Source: Stomoxys calcitrans
Taxonomy: Eukaryota > Arthropoda > Insecta > Diptera > Muscidae
Assembly: GCF_963082655.1 (NCBI RefSeq)
Contig: NC_081552.1
Span: 196,182,598 to 196,246,597, forward strand
Length of the DNA: 64,000 nt
Reading direction: 5' to 3'
The position numbers were made by a program, and so were the translations under genes. Below the pieces are notes generated by a model that was not told the origin of the DNA, made no database searches, and saw only the letters and a list, made by a program, of their open reading frames with translations. Each line of letters begins with the position of its first letter. Position 1 is the stretch's first letter. This document shows positions 34,201-45,597 of this stretch, one piece after another.

Positions 34201-34212
34201 TCCCTTGTCTGG

Positions 34213-34690
34213 CGCCTAGCTACTGACTGTGGGGTTGTATGCCTTATTCTTGGCTTCCGTAGCTTTTTGACCCACCTGGTCGTACCATGGGTTCTTTTGG
34301 GGGTTTTTGGGTATTTTTTTTTTGGTACCCAAGTACGGATGTTGCGGATCTCTCTATGGAGTGAAAAATGGTTTGCCATTGCGTGAATTTCGATCACGAA
34401 GCTATCTGTAGTGAAGCATACATCTGCGAAAGACTCCATACCACAATGTAACCATAGGAAAGTGTTTTCTTTCACAGCCAGCTGTTAGTCGGCTCTATTG
34501 CATTTATTAAGAAAAAATAAACTTTTTCCTCGTCCTCAACAATTCCAACCAAAATAATAGTCTAAATTAGATTTGTTGCTTCTACTCTATAGCAATAATT
34601 ATTTCATTCAAACTAAACTCTAACCTTCTTCATGACACAAGTGATTCTAATTAAATTACTTTTTTTTTCTTTACACTTTTTTCCTTGCAG
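34213..34690. other. Intron 3 tail, no feature
   Basis: Unique-looking AT-rich sequence with a T10-12 tract near 34310 and a polypyrimidine stretch (TTTTTTTTTCTTTACAC) leading to the exon 4 acceptor. No gene seen. Confidence 0.5.
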
Positions 34691-34858
34691 GTCATTCGCA
34701 GCATACGCGGTCTGCTATCACGACGTGGTCTTTACACTGAATCCATACGACAAGTTTGTGTAAAATCCTCTGCCATGGCACTGAGTAGATCTCCGTTGCT
34801 AGTCATATCGTCTGTGCTGTTATTAGTCTTAATTTGCATCTCAAGGAAAGTGCAGTGA
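34691..34858 (+). CDS. Lipocalin-like gene exon 4 (C-terminal helix and hydrophobic tail)
   Basis: Begins after ttccttgcag|, in phase 0 with exon 3, and ends at TGA 34856-34858. It encodes residues 237-291. A basic amphipathic stretch (VIRSIRGLLSRRGLYTESIR) resembles the C-terminal helix that packs against a lipocalin barrel. It is followed by the fourth cysteine (C259). A Ser/Ala-rich spacer then leads to a ~16-residue hydrophobic run (LLVISSVLLLVLICIS) and a short basic end. This arrangement suggests GPI-anchor attachment or a single C-terminal membrane span. I cannot tell these apart from sequence alone. Confidence 0.78.
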   Translation, partial: VIRSIRGLLSRRGLYTESIRQVCVKSSAMALSRSPLLVISSVLLLVLICISRKVQ

Positions 34859-34948
34859 TACCGGAAATTGGAATGAAAATGAGAGTTAGATATAAACCAA
34901 AAACGAAAAAAAAAACAAAAACGTTACACAACTCGCATTTCGAATATT

Positions 34949-34973
34949 ATGATGATGATGATGATGATGATGA
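34949..34973 (+). repeat. (ATG)n microsatellite in the 3' UTR
   Basis: About eight perfect ATG/GAT triplets in the presumed 3' UTR of the lipocalin-like gene. Confidence 0.9.
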
Positions 34974-35046
34974 GCCATGACCAGATGTTTGATAATTTGA
35001 TCATATTAACGAAACCAAACTCAGAATGCCAAACCAGTAACGACTA

Positions 35047-35052
35047 AATAAA
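35047..35052 (+). terminator. Polyadenylation signal of the lipocalin-like gene
   Basis: AATAAA lies 189 bp after the stop codon in an AT-rich stretch, followed by T-rich sequence. It would give a 3' UTR of about 210 bp that includes an (ATG)n microsatellite. Confidence 0.5.
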
Positions 35053-35074
35053 ATTATTTTCTGTTTATTTTGTT

Positions 35075-35562
35075 TTCTATGGTTCAAGCTGTTTTTCTTT
35101 CTTCCTAGTTTTGTTCTTAGTGTCTGTCTGTAATTGCTTTTAATTATTTTGTTGACGTACTAGCTTGAGAACTTGGATATTTTGTCAACTATTGCTATTG
35201 CTACTGGTCTACGGGTCAGTTGTTGATGGTTTTTAATGGGCCATCCATCCATCTGATGATTTTGTGTGGGAGGAAATGCTTTAATGAAATTATTTGCAAT
35301 TTAATAAAGATTGGAATAGGTTGTATTTTTTTTTCATTTAAGAAAAGTAGCCAAATGTTATGTTGTTTTCCATTTCGACAATTTCCATGGACATCTGTGA
35401 GAGGATACTACATTTGTCATTAAAACATATGAATATGAACATTGGAAACTGTTGAGAACTTTCTTTCTCGTTATTTCTTTTTTTCTAGCTAACATTTTAC
35501 CTAATTTCCACAATGCAGCCAAACAAAGTGATACAAAAGCGTTCGTCAACTTAAATAAAACC
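35075..35562. other. Downstream flank of the lipocalin-like gene, no gene seen
   Basis: AT-rich non-repetitive sequence between the polyadenylation signal and the next repeat element. Short frames (35220-35423) lack recognisable motifs. Confidence 0.45.
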
Positions 35563-38157
35563 AGTAAAAAGGCGTTAAGTTGGATACCCACCACCTCGGG
35601 TATATACGTAAACCACCCTTCATCAAAACCCGGTGAAAATTGCATACCTTATGTCCCATAGCAGTTATATCGAAATATGTTCCGATTTGGACCAACTACT
35701 ACTAAGTACAAGTCATTGTTCAACTGTGTATAACAAAATATTGATCCTTTTAGTGGCAATATCTAAAAATAACCCGATCTAACCCATATACAACATGGAT
35801 GTCGAAAAGCCTAACATAAGTCACTGTGTCAAATATCAGTTAAATCGGATTGTAAATGCGCCTTTTTTGGTGCCAAGGCTTTAAATCGAGATATCGGTCT
35901 ATATGGCAGCTATATTAAAATCTTGATCGATCTTGAACAAATTGCAGAAATATGTGGAGGGGCTTAACCTTACTCTCTGTCCCAAATTTTGGCAACATCA
36001 GGACAAAAACATTAAATCGAGAGATCGGTCTATATGGCAGCTATATCCAAATCTGGACCGATCTGAGTCAAATAAAAGAAGAATGTCGAAGGGCCTAAGA
36101 CAACTCACTGTCCCAAATTTCAGCAAAATCGGATAATAAATGTGGCTTTTATGGGCCTAAGACCTGAAATCGGAGAATTGGTATATATGGTAGCTATATC
36201 CAAATCTGGAGCGAACAGTGTCATATTGCAGAAGTATATCAAGGGGCTTAACTTAACTCACTGTCTCAAATTTCGGCAAAATCGGATAATAAATGTGGCT
36301 TTTATGGGCCTAAGACCCTAAATCGGAGGCTCGGTCTATATGGCAGCTATATCCAAATCTGAACCGATCTGGGCCAAATTGACGAAGGATATCGAGGGGC
36401 CTAAGACAACTCACTGTCCCAAATTTCAGCAAAATCAGATAATAAATGTGGCTTTTATGGGCCTAAGACCCTAAATCGGAGGATCGGTCTATATGGCAGC
36501 TATATCCAAATCTGGAGCGAACAGTGCCAAATAAACGAAGAAAGTCGAAGGGCCTAAGACAACTCACTGTCCCAAATTTCAGCAAAATCGGATAATAAAT
36601 GTGGCTTTTATGGGCCTAAGGCCCTAAATCAGAGGATCGGTCTATATGGCAGCTATATCCAAATCTGAACCGATCTGGGCCAAATTGAAGAAAAATGTCG
36701 AAGGGCCTAAAACAACTTACGGTCCCAAATTTCGGCAAAATCGGATAATAAATGCGCCTTTTATGGGCCTAAGACCCTAAATCGGAGGCTCGGTCTATAT
36801 AGCAGCTATATCCAAATCTGAACCGATCTGGGCCAAATTGACGAAGGATGTCGAAGGGCCTAAGACAAATCACTGTCCCAAATTTCAGCAAAATCGGATA
36901 ATAAATGTGGCTTTTATAGGCCTTAAACCCTAAATCGGAGGATCGGTCTATCTGGCAGCTATATCCAAATCTGAACCGATCTGGGCTAAATTGACGAAGA
37001 ATGTCGAGGGGCCTTACACAACTCACTGTCCCAAATTTCAGCAAAATCGGATAATAAATGTAGCTTTTTTGGGCCTTAAACCCTAAATCGGAGGATCGGT
37101 CTATAAGGCAGCTATATCCAAATCTGAACCGATCTGGACCAAATTGGCGAAGGATGTCGAGGGGCCTAACATAACTCACTGTCTCAAATTTCAGCAAAAT
37201 CGGATAATAAATGCGCCTTTTATGGGCCTAAGACCCTAAATCGGAGGCTCGGTCTATATGGCAGCTATATCCAAATCTGAACCGATCTGGGCCAAATTGA
37301 CGAAGGATATCGAGGGGCCTAATACAATTCACTGTCCCAAATTTCAGCAAAATCGGATAATAAATGTAGCTTTTTTGGGCCTTAACCCCTAAATCGGAGG
37401 ATCGGTCTATATGGCAGCTATATCCAAATCTGAACCGATCTGGGCCAAATTGGCGAAGGATGTCGAAGGACCCAACACAACTCACTGTCCCAAATTTCAG
37501 CAAAATCGGATAACAAATGCGCCTTTTATGGGCCTAAAACCCTAAATCGAAGGATCGGTCTATATGGCAGCTATATCCAAATCTGAACCGATCTGGGCCA
37601 AATTGACGAAGGATATCGAGGGGCCTAAGACAACTCACTGTGCCAAATTTCAGCAACATCAGATAATAAATGTGGCTTTTTTGGGCCTTAAACCCTAAAT
37701 CGGAGGATCGGTCTATATGGCAGCTATATCCAAATCTGGAGCGATCTGGCCTAAATTAACGAAGGATGTCGAAGGGCCTAATACAACTCACTGTCCCAAA
37801 TTTCAGCAAAATCGGATAATAAATATGGCTTTTATTGGCCTAAGACCCTAAATTGGCGGCTTGGTCTATATGGGGGCTATATCAAGATATAGTCCGATAT
37901 AGACCATCTTCGAACTTAACCTGCTTATGGACAAAAAAAGAATCTGTGCAAAGTTTCAGCTCAATAACTCTATTTTTATAGACTGTAGCGTGATTTCAAC
38001 AGACAGACGGACGGACATGTCTAGATCGTCTTAGATTTTTACGCTGATCAAGAATATATATGCTTTATAGGGTCGGAAATGGATATTTCGATGTGTCGCA
38101 AATGGAGTGACAAAATGAATTTACCCCCATACTTCGGTGGTTGGTATAAAAAGGGGA
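35563..38157 (-). repeat. R153-A tandem-repeat element, near complete, about 13 units, homogeneous
   Basis: Starts AAAAAGGCGTTAAGTTGGAT (hairpin deleted), then the diverged terminal segment (CAAGTCATTGTTCAACTGTG). About thirteen units follow at an exact 153-bp period: ATCGGATAAT starts at 36281, 36434 and 36587. It ends with ACAGACAGACGGACGGACAT and CTTCGGTGGTTGGTATAAAA. Units in 36300-37850 are much more alike than in the 9-11 kb array, suggesting recent unit expansion. Open frames 36769-37197 and 37228-37503 show a 51-residue repeat and are not genes. Confidence 0.85.
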
Positions 38158-38324
38158 TGTGGTCTTGCTCATGTGTTATTTTCTGATAGTAAAGTTCTCT
38201 GATCATCAATCACTAGGGAATGTCAAGCAACAATGCTTAGGTCAAATTACCAAAGCACTTCTTTTGATCACGCATTCCTTGGTGTGAACAGCTGACAATG
38301 CACAGTGGGATAGAAATGAAGAAA

Positions 38325-38405
38325 TAAAAGTAAAAACATGCTTAGTTCGGCCGGGCCGAATCTTGGGAGCCGGTTTAGATGGGAGCTATATCAGGATAAA
38401 GACAG
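38325..38405 (-). repeat. R153-B hairpin-end fragment
   Basis: AAAAACATGCTTAGTTCGGC with the exact hairpin TTCGGCCGGGCCGAA, then GATGGGAGCTATATCAGG. It is cut after less than one unit. CACAGTGGGATAGAAATG just upstream resembles the end of the element at 53155. Confidence 0.6.
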
Positions 38406-38539
38406 AATCCCAAATTATCTTTATTGGTCCATGAATTCGGTCGGAGGGTTTAGGGTCATTTAAGTTTGGATGTTAGATGTACTTCATTCTTAAAAAACTT
38501 TATTTCAACTCGATATTTCCATGGGGATTTTAGGTGTCG

Positions 38540-39770
38540 GCAGGGTGGTGACGGCAGGGTGGTGTCGGCAGGGTGGTGTGGACCCCCAGTGTGAACTCAC
38601 GAATGAATAAATTTCGTGCTCTACTCCCAAATACCTTTCCTTTGAGTTCCATATTGCCATGATCGGTGAATATGTATGTCCGATTTAGGGCTGTTGTTGG
38701 GGATGCGGTGGTCCCTCAGATACGTGGCCCTGAAATAAATATCATATTGTCATTGGTTTATGGGGAGTTTATAGGATAGCGCGTCCCCCAAACAATTTGT
38801 CATCAAACTCGTTTTCTAATCTCAAATACCTTTCATTGGAGCCACATATTGCCATGGTCGGTAAGTTTGTACTCATTGGGGGGTGTTTTGGGGAAGGGAA
38901 GGAGCCATAATATATGGTCCCACATTTGGATATCAGATTCGTATTCTGCTTCCAAATACCTTTATTTGAGCCTCATATTACGATGGTCAGTAAATAATTG
39001 CTGTTTGTGAAATGTTTTGGGGAAGGGGTAAGCCCCAGAAAATTTGTTCCGAAAGTGGGTATCAACTTCGTGCTCTACTCCCCAATACCTTTCATCTGAG
39101 CCCCACATTGACCTGGTCGGTAAATATGTCCGATTTAGGGGTGTTTTGGGGAGTGGGGTGGTCCCCCAAGCACTTAGCCCTGAAAATATATCAGCATCAT
39201 TTATTTGATTTATTTATTTGAACCCCATATTGCCATTGGCCTCAAAGCTGGATATCAAATTCGTTTTCAAATCTCAAATACCTTTCATTTAAACCCCTTA
39301 TTGCAAAAGTCAGTACATATGTCCGGTTTGGGTATGGGCCCTTAAAACAATCTACTGATTGATCGAGCTCCACCCTCTTTAAGACCCAAATTGTCATGGT
39401 GAGTAAATACGTTTAATATGGGGGTTGGACGTCCCCTAGACAGTTGGTGCCTAATGTTGATATCAGATTCGTGGTTTACTTTCAAATACCTTCCATTTGA
39501 GCCACATAGTTGGCAAAAATGTTCGGGTTGGCGTGTGTTTTGAAGGATGAGGCGGCTACTCAGGGACTTGGCCCTGAATATATATAAGATTCGTGTTGTA
39601 CTCTGAAATACCTCTTATTTGAGCCCCATATTGCAATGGTCAGCAAAAGCGTCCTATATGGGTAGTTTTATGGGGTGGCCCCACAGACACTTTGTGCCGA
39701 ATATTGATATAAGATTCGTGATTTACTACCAAAGTTTGCTGAAAATAGCAAACATTGTCTGCTAAATATT
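38540..39770 (+). repeat. R125 degenerate tandem repeat array
   Basis: Opposite orientation to the 23-24 kb array: AAATACCTTTCATTTGAGCC, CCATATTGCCATGGTCGGTA, GTTTTGGGGAGTGGGGTGG. A 20-bp triple repeat of GTGTCGGCAGGGTGGT lies at 38535-38580. Confidence 0.7.
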
Positions 39771-39834
39771 AGAAGTTATTTGTGCTGCTATTGTAACAAT
39801 AGTTTTGGTATAACAGAGGATGTTGAAAAAACAA

Positions 39835-40345
39835 ACAAAAGCGTGCTAAATTTGGCGGGGTCGAATCTTACATACCCTTCACCTTGGATCTCACTTGTAG
39901 AGTTCTTTTTGCGGTATCTCTTTTTAGGCAAACAAAGGATAAAAGAAAAGAACTGCTATGCTATTAGAGCTTTATCAAGATATGGTCGGATACGGATCAT
40001 AATTGAATTGAATGTTGGAGACCAAAGTAGAACTCATTGTTTAAAATTTTAGCCAATTCGAATAAGAAATGCGCTCTTTGGGGGCTTAAGAAGTTAAAAA
40101 AAGATCGGTTTGTAAGGGAGCCGTATCAGGCCATAGACAGATTCAGACCATATTTGACACGTAAGTGGAAGGTTTTTAGCCAAATCGGATAATAATTGCG
40201 CCCTCTAGAGGCTCAAGAAGTCAAGATCCCAGACAGGTTTTTATGACAGCTATATCAGGTTTTAGACCGATTTAAACCATACTTAGCACAGTAGTTTGAA
40301 GTCATAACATAACACATCAAGAAGTCAAGATCCAAGATCGGTTTA
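39835..40345 (-). repeat. R153-B element, truncated
   Basis: AACAAAAGCGTGCTAAATTT, degraded hairpin TTGGCGGGGTCGAA and ACATACCCTTCACCTTGG, then two to three units. It is cut at CCAAGATCGGTTTAC. Confidence 0.65.
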
Positions 40346-40377
40346 CAAACAACAACAATTTCTAAAAAAGATTCTAA

Positions 40378-41078
40378 ACAAACAAAAGCGTGCTAAGTTC
40401 GTCCAGGCCGAATCTTTGGAACCCACCACCATGGATTCTGCCAAAAATGTATACAAAATAAATTTAGATCGTTTGAATGGTAGCTATATCAGGTTATAAA
40501 CCGATTTGGATCTTACTCGGCACAGTTGTGTGGCGTCGTAACAGAGCACGGCATGCAAAATTTCAGCCAAATCGGACAACAATTGCCGCTTGTAAGGCCT
40601 CAAGAAGTTAAATCGGGAGATCGGTTTATGAGGCTTCTATATCAGGTTATAGAAATCGGTTTACATGGGAGCTATTTCCGTTTATAAACCGATTTGGACC
40701 GTATTTGGCACTGTTGTTGAAAATCGTAACAGAACACTACATGAAAAATTTTAGCCAAATCGGAGAATATATGCGTCTTCCAGGGGCTCAAGAAGTCAAA
40801 TCGGAAGATCGGCTTACATGGGAGCTATATTCAAATCTGAATTGATATGGCCCATTTGCAATACCCAACGTGAAGTATATGTGCAAAATTTTAAGCGGTT
40901 CCCCCGCTATGGTGATTTCAACAGACGGAGGGACGGACGGACATGGATAGATCGAATCAGAATGTCGAGACGATCCAGAATATATATACTTTATGCGGTC
41001 TCACATCAATATTTCCAGGTGTTACATACGGAATGACTAGATTAGCATACGCCCATCCTATGGTGGTGGGTATAAAAA
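40378..41078 (-). repeat. R153-B element, near complete
   Basis: ACAAACAAAAGCGTGCTAAG, degraded hairpin TTCGTCCAGGCCGAA and GGAACCCACCACCATGGATT. Units follow, then ACGGAGGGACGGACGGACAT and the outer end CCATCCTATGGTGGTGGGTA. Confidence 0.7.
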
Positions 41079-41329
41079 TGCCTTAAGTAATCAAAACAAC
41101 TAACAGGCAACCGTAATAAGTAGCATACACATTTTTTCCGTAGATTTGTGTACTCAAAACAGCAGATTTTGTTAGTTGAAGTTGCAGTAAGAAATGTTTG
41201 CTAACACAGCAGCTCTATGTTTGCTGAAACAGCAGTAATGTCTGCTTTCCCATTTTTAGCAGACAGAAACTGCTATTTTAGCAAACATTTTTACTTTTTT
41301 TTTTAGTTGAGTGTAGACTTGAAGAGGTC

Positions 41330-41700
41330 TACCGCTGTCATTGGCTAGAACAGATGTCTCAGACATTGTGTCCGTCATGACAGGTCACTGTCTAAGAGGA
41401 AAACATGCTGACAGACTGAAGGTTGCCAGCAACTACTGTTGCAGAAGCTGTGAGGACATCGAAGAAGAAGAGACTATAGAACAGCTTCTGTGTGTGTGTG
41501 TCGCACAAGCAGTCAGAAGGAGTTCCACTTAAGATTCTGATTTCTTTCGGAACCCGTCTGATTTAGCGGATGTGAACATTCACAAATTGTTGGGCTTTTT
41601 AAAGCGATCTGGATGGTTCTTCTTTCTTCTGTTCCTGTGGTATCACAATGGACTAAAACGTCTAAGTGAGTCTTATGGTAAACCTAACCTAACTTATCCG
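41330..41700 (+). mobile_element. LINE 3' end: Cys/His box region (fragment)
   Basis: Frame 41341-41532 reads TGHCLRGKHADRLKVASNYC, CRSCEDIEEEETIEQLLC: the spacing and sequence match the Cys/His box after RNase H in LINEs of the LINE-B type. After a shift, VNIHKLLGFLKRSGWF follows. The end TAAACCTAACCTAACTTATC parallels LINE-B's CTAACCTAATCTAACC tail. It is from a different subfamily than the 14-kb copy. Confidence 0.65.
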
Positions 41701-43630
41701 TCAACCTATGAATGTAAACCACAGATCTGCTTTGAAACACATTGTTCTGAAAATCTTGTTAGGAAGGCATATTTTATATATTTAAGGCATAATATTTAAA
41801 AAAAAAAATCACAAGTGGATAAAATCATTGCATAAATTAAAAAAAAATGTTAAGAAAGAATTGTAAATTAAATTATTTAGAAAAATTGTTTCTTACCTTA
41901 GAATTAAAGAGATTTTCTTTTCTATGCCTAGTTAGTATACCGCAATACAGTTCCATCTTAATTTCCTAGTTAATCAGTTTTGAAGTTCTGTAAACAAACC
42001 TAACAGTTTCTTTAACTTTTTATATACTCTCCCCTTTGCATTGGCCAAGGGTGATGGTTACAAATACAAAAAGCGCCACTTCATTTACTCAAATCCAACA
42101 CTTTGCTTTTGTTTTTTTACCTTGAATAGTTTGCCAGCCATGTTTAACAGCGCAAAGAAATAGACATTTCACACACATCTCCCTTTGGTTATGTTTTCCT
42201 TGTAGTGGTAACTAACGAAACGAACGATCAAATCACGAAATTTACATTTAATACGAACCGCTCTGCCGGCAGAACACACACGCGAACACAAATTGTTGCC
42301 AAGATGACTTTAAAAATGTTATTCGACGCTAACATTTGGTGTATGTGAACGATGTTACTAACACTACTGAACATCAGCTCATGACTGAGTGAAAGAAAGA
42401 GACATAAAAAGACCAAAGAAACAATTCACAATAAGACCTTCCACAGACCACCTGTAGAAAATTGATGGGGAACAACATCAATGTCTGCTTGCCTTTTGTT
42501 TATTTGACTTTGGTTAGCAACAGTCATTTTTTTGTTTTTTCCGTTTCCCCTTCGTTTCACACCAAACACTACGCATAGATGAGTATTTTTTAGACTAAAC
42601 ACAACAATGCATGGCTACTTGATTTTGATGATATGCTTTGCACTGCTTCAAATACTTCTATCCAATTTTACACTTTGTAATGATCAAATGGTCAAACTCA
42701 AAAAACACCACAAATTTGGTAAATAACAATTCTGCATTAGTATGTATGCATCAATTGTATTTTATTATTGCCTTAATGTCCGATTCAAGACTGAAACGAT
42801 TTTAGATCTTAACTTACCGACCGCGCGAAGAAAACTGAACAAAGTTATTCCTCAGGAGTGCCATTATTTGCAAAGTTTGCAAGAGTAAAAACAGGAGCGC
42901 TTAATAACTACAACAAAAGTTTTACAGAGTACACCTGTTGAAAAAATGTTATGCGGGGCGAAGACCATTGATTCTGTCTCTGTTAAGAGAGGGTATGTGT
43001 ACAAGGGTTTGTATAACATAAAAAATTTGAGACGGCAACACTTTTGGTTGTTGTTCTCTTTGCTTCGCTCTTTTTTTTGTAGTTTTTATCGGGTTGCCAA
43101 AAATTCCTTCTGTCAATAAGGGAGAGAGAGAGAGAGGAGAGAGAAAGTGAGCAATAGCAAAGAAGAACTAAAAATTACTCATGTTTTTATCGTCCAAACA
43201 ACCGTAGAAACGCATTATAAAAAAAATAGTTACGAAGGAAATGCGAAAACATTCCTTAGAAGTCATACTGAGTTCTAAGAGCAAAACAATAGCGACAATG
43301 CTCACGAAATGGGCACCAGACAACTGATTGCTACCATTCGCTTTTATAATGCATTCATATTTTTGTTGCTTTTGTCTTGCCTTCATTCAACACTAGCAAA
43401 GAACGCTGATGCTTTGAAATGTATTCATTTTTTGATGATTCCTTTTTATGCATATCTTTTATATTCCCGTTACACCACAGGCAACAAAATGAAAGCTGAC
43501 ACTAAAATTAAGAGATGATTCGCACCATTCGCTCAGTATTCGTTGACATTTTGGTGTGGTGCGAAACAAGCTATTAGAAATTTTAGAAAAAATTAAAACT
43601 CCCTTATCCCAACAGCACTGTCTAAAATCA
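41700..43630. other. Low-repeat region, one weak candidate frame
   Basis: No repeat family of the window is recognised across about 1.9 kb, the longest such stretch outside the lipocalin gene. It contains a GA-rich run (GAGAGAGAGAGAGGAGAGAG) near 43125. The frame at 43309-43518 is listed separately. Confidence 0.45.
43309..43518 (+). CDS. Weak candidate: small secreted peptide (69 residues)
   Basis: A 69-codon frame starts at an ATG in good context (acgaaATGG). The N-terminus has charged residues, then a hydrophobic core and small residues (AFIFLLLLSCLHSTLA) that read like a signal peptide. The remainder holds one Cys and a basic C-terminus (KMKADTKIKR). I recognise no family. Support is only the signal-like start and location in the low-repeat stretch; AT-rich DNA makes such frames by chance. 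Confidence 0.2.
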   Translation: MGTRQLIATIRFYNAFIFLLLLSCLHSTLAKNADALKCIHFLMIPFYAYLLYSRYTTGNKMKADTKIKR

Positions 43631-43925
43631 AAAGTGGACCGATCAGGGCAATATAATGTTTTTTAAGAGCAGAGTACGAATATTACATTAAAAATTGATT
43701 CCAAGTATCTAAGGGGCCGGACAAAGCCCAAAAGTGCTTCAAACATAAAACCGCTTCAAATAGGCATTTTGAACGATCATGTCAATATGGGACTCAAATG
43801 AAAGGGATTGGGGAGTAGGCTTCGAATACGACATTAAAAATTAGATCCAAGAAACGGGGGTGGGGAACCCCAACCCCTAAACCAGTCCCAAAATCGTAAT
43901 ATTAGCTGACCATGACTACACGCAA
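43630..43925 (-). repeat. R125 fragment
   Basis: AAAGTGGACCGATCAGGGCA, GTCAATATGGGACTCAAATG, AAAGGGATTGGGGAGTAGGC. About two units. Confidence 0.6.
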
Positions 43926-44074
43926 AAAAAAAAATTCATTAGATATAAACGAAATTATGGTCAAGTAAACTTCTTTTGTAACAAACATTGGAAGAATTTG
44001 GTCGAATACAAAGTTTGTAAAATAAATGTGAAATATTTCATGTTGATTGGGTAACAAAAGCGATCTCCACCTTG

Positions 44075-45597
44075 ATTATAAAAACCGAACGAAATTTGCG
44101 GCTAGTAAAGGCTCACGAAATAAAACCAGAAGATCGGTTCATATGGGAGCTATATCAGGTTACCGACCGATTTGAACAGTACAAGATACAGTTGTTGGAA
44201 GTCTTAACAGAAAACCATGTGCAAAATTTCAGCCAAATCGGGCGTAATTTGTGGCTTCCAGGGGCTCAAGAAGACCGGTTTATATGGGAGCTAAATACGT
44301 CAGTTTATAGACCGACTTAGACTTACTAGGCACAGTTATTGAAAGTCATACCAGAACACTACATGCAAAATTTTAGCCAAATCGGACGAAATTTCTAGCT
44401 TCCAGGGGTTCAAGAAGTCAAATCGGGAGATCGGTTTATATGGGAGCTATATCAGGTTATAGACCGATTTAGACCGTACTTGGCGCAGTTTTTGTAGGTA
44501 ATAATGGAACACCACATGCAAAATTTCTGCTAAATCAGATGAAAATTGCGGCTTCCAGGGGCTTAAGAAGTTTAATCGGGAGATCGGTTTATATGGGAGC
44601 TATATATAGTTATAGACTGATTTGGACCTTACTTTGTACAGTTATTGTACAGAACAGCGCATGCAAAATTTCAGCCTTATCGGATGAAATTTCTGGCTTC
44701 CAGAGGCTCAAGAAGTCAAATCGGGAGATCGGTTTATATGGGAGCTATATCAGGTTATAGACCGATTTGAACCGTACATATCAAATTAAATGGAAGTCAT
44801 AAGAAAACACTACGTGCAAAATTTCAGCCAAATCGGACGAAATTGGTGGCTTCCAGGGGCTCAAGAAGTCGAATCTGGAGATGGGTTTATATGGGAGTTA
44901 TATCAGATTATAGACCGATTTGAACCGTATTTAACACAGTTGTTGAAAGTCACGAGAGAACACTATGTGCAAAATTTTAGCCAAATCCGTCGAAATTTGT
45001 GGCATCCAGGGGTTCAAGAAATTAAATCGGGAGATCGGTTTATATGGGAGCTACAACAGGTTATAGACCGATTTAGACCGTATTTGACACGGTTGTTGGA
45101 AGTCATAAGAGAGCACTACATGCAAAATTTCATCCAAATCGGACACAAATTACGGCTATCAGGGACTCAAGAAGTCAAATCGGGAGATTTATTTATATAG
45201 GAGCTATATCAGATTATAGACCGATTTCGACCGTACTTGACACAGATGCTAGAAGTCGTAGCAGAATACCTCATGCAAAATTTCAGCCAAATCTGACAAA
45301 ATTTCCGTCTTTCAGGGGCTCAAGAAGTCAAATCGGGAGATCGGTTTATATGGGAGCTATATCAAGTTATAGACTGATTTGGACCGTACTTGGAACAGTT
45401 GTTGGAAGTCGTCACAGAACCGTGCATGCTAATTTTCAGCCAAATCGGACAGAAATTGCGGCTAGTAAGGGCTTAAGAAGTAAAACCGGGTGATCGCTTT
45501 ATATGGGAGCTATGTCATGTAATCGACCGATTTGAACTGTACTTGACACAGTTGTTGGAAGTCTCAACAAAACACCATGTGCAAAATTTCAGCTAAA
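44075..45597 (-). repeat. R153-B array, about ten units, ends not visible
   Basis: AATCGGGAGATCGG-type starts occur at 44421, 44574, 44719, 44872, 45025 and 45178: spacing 153 except one 145-bp unit. Units contain GGTTTATATGGGAGCTATAT and CAAAATTTCAGCCAAATCGG. The open frame 44790-45200 shows the same 51-residue repeat (HYVQNFSQIGRNWWLPGAQE). It is not a protein gene. Confidence 0.8.

Larger units (their letters stand above)
8296..34858 (+). other. Gene model: secreted lipocalin-like protein, four exons
   Basis: Joining 8296-8508, 27261-27371, 27564-27947 and 34691-34858 gives one uninterrupted frame of 291 codons. All three introns are phase 0 with GT donors (GTGCGT, GTGAGT, GTGAGT) and AG acceptors. 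Residues 1 to about 24 form a signal peptide. GIW at 74-76 is the lipocalin GxW motif at the start of strand A. Cysteines at 58, 97, 213 and 259 could make two disulfides. N166-Y-T is a glycosylation sequon. Residues 271-286 are hydrophobic and followed only by a short basic tail, as in GPI-signal or single-span proteins. Lipocalins bind small hydrophobic ligands outside the cell, and grasshopper Lazarillo is a known GPI-linked example. The lipocalin assignment rests on motif, size and cysteine pattern, not a database match, and I do not name an orthologue. This is the only confident host gene in the window. Confidence 0.8.

Noticed and set aside
44790..45200. 136-residue repetitive frame in the R153-B array
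   Set aside because: Same cause: a tandem 153-bp non-coding unit read in an open phase. No independent evidence for translation.
44075..45597. CRISPR-like array
   Set aside because: Units are contiguous 153-bp repeats without unique spacers, in a eukaryotic genome.
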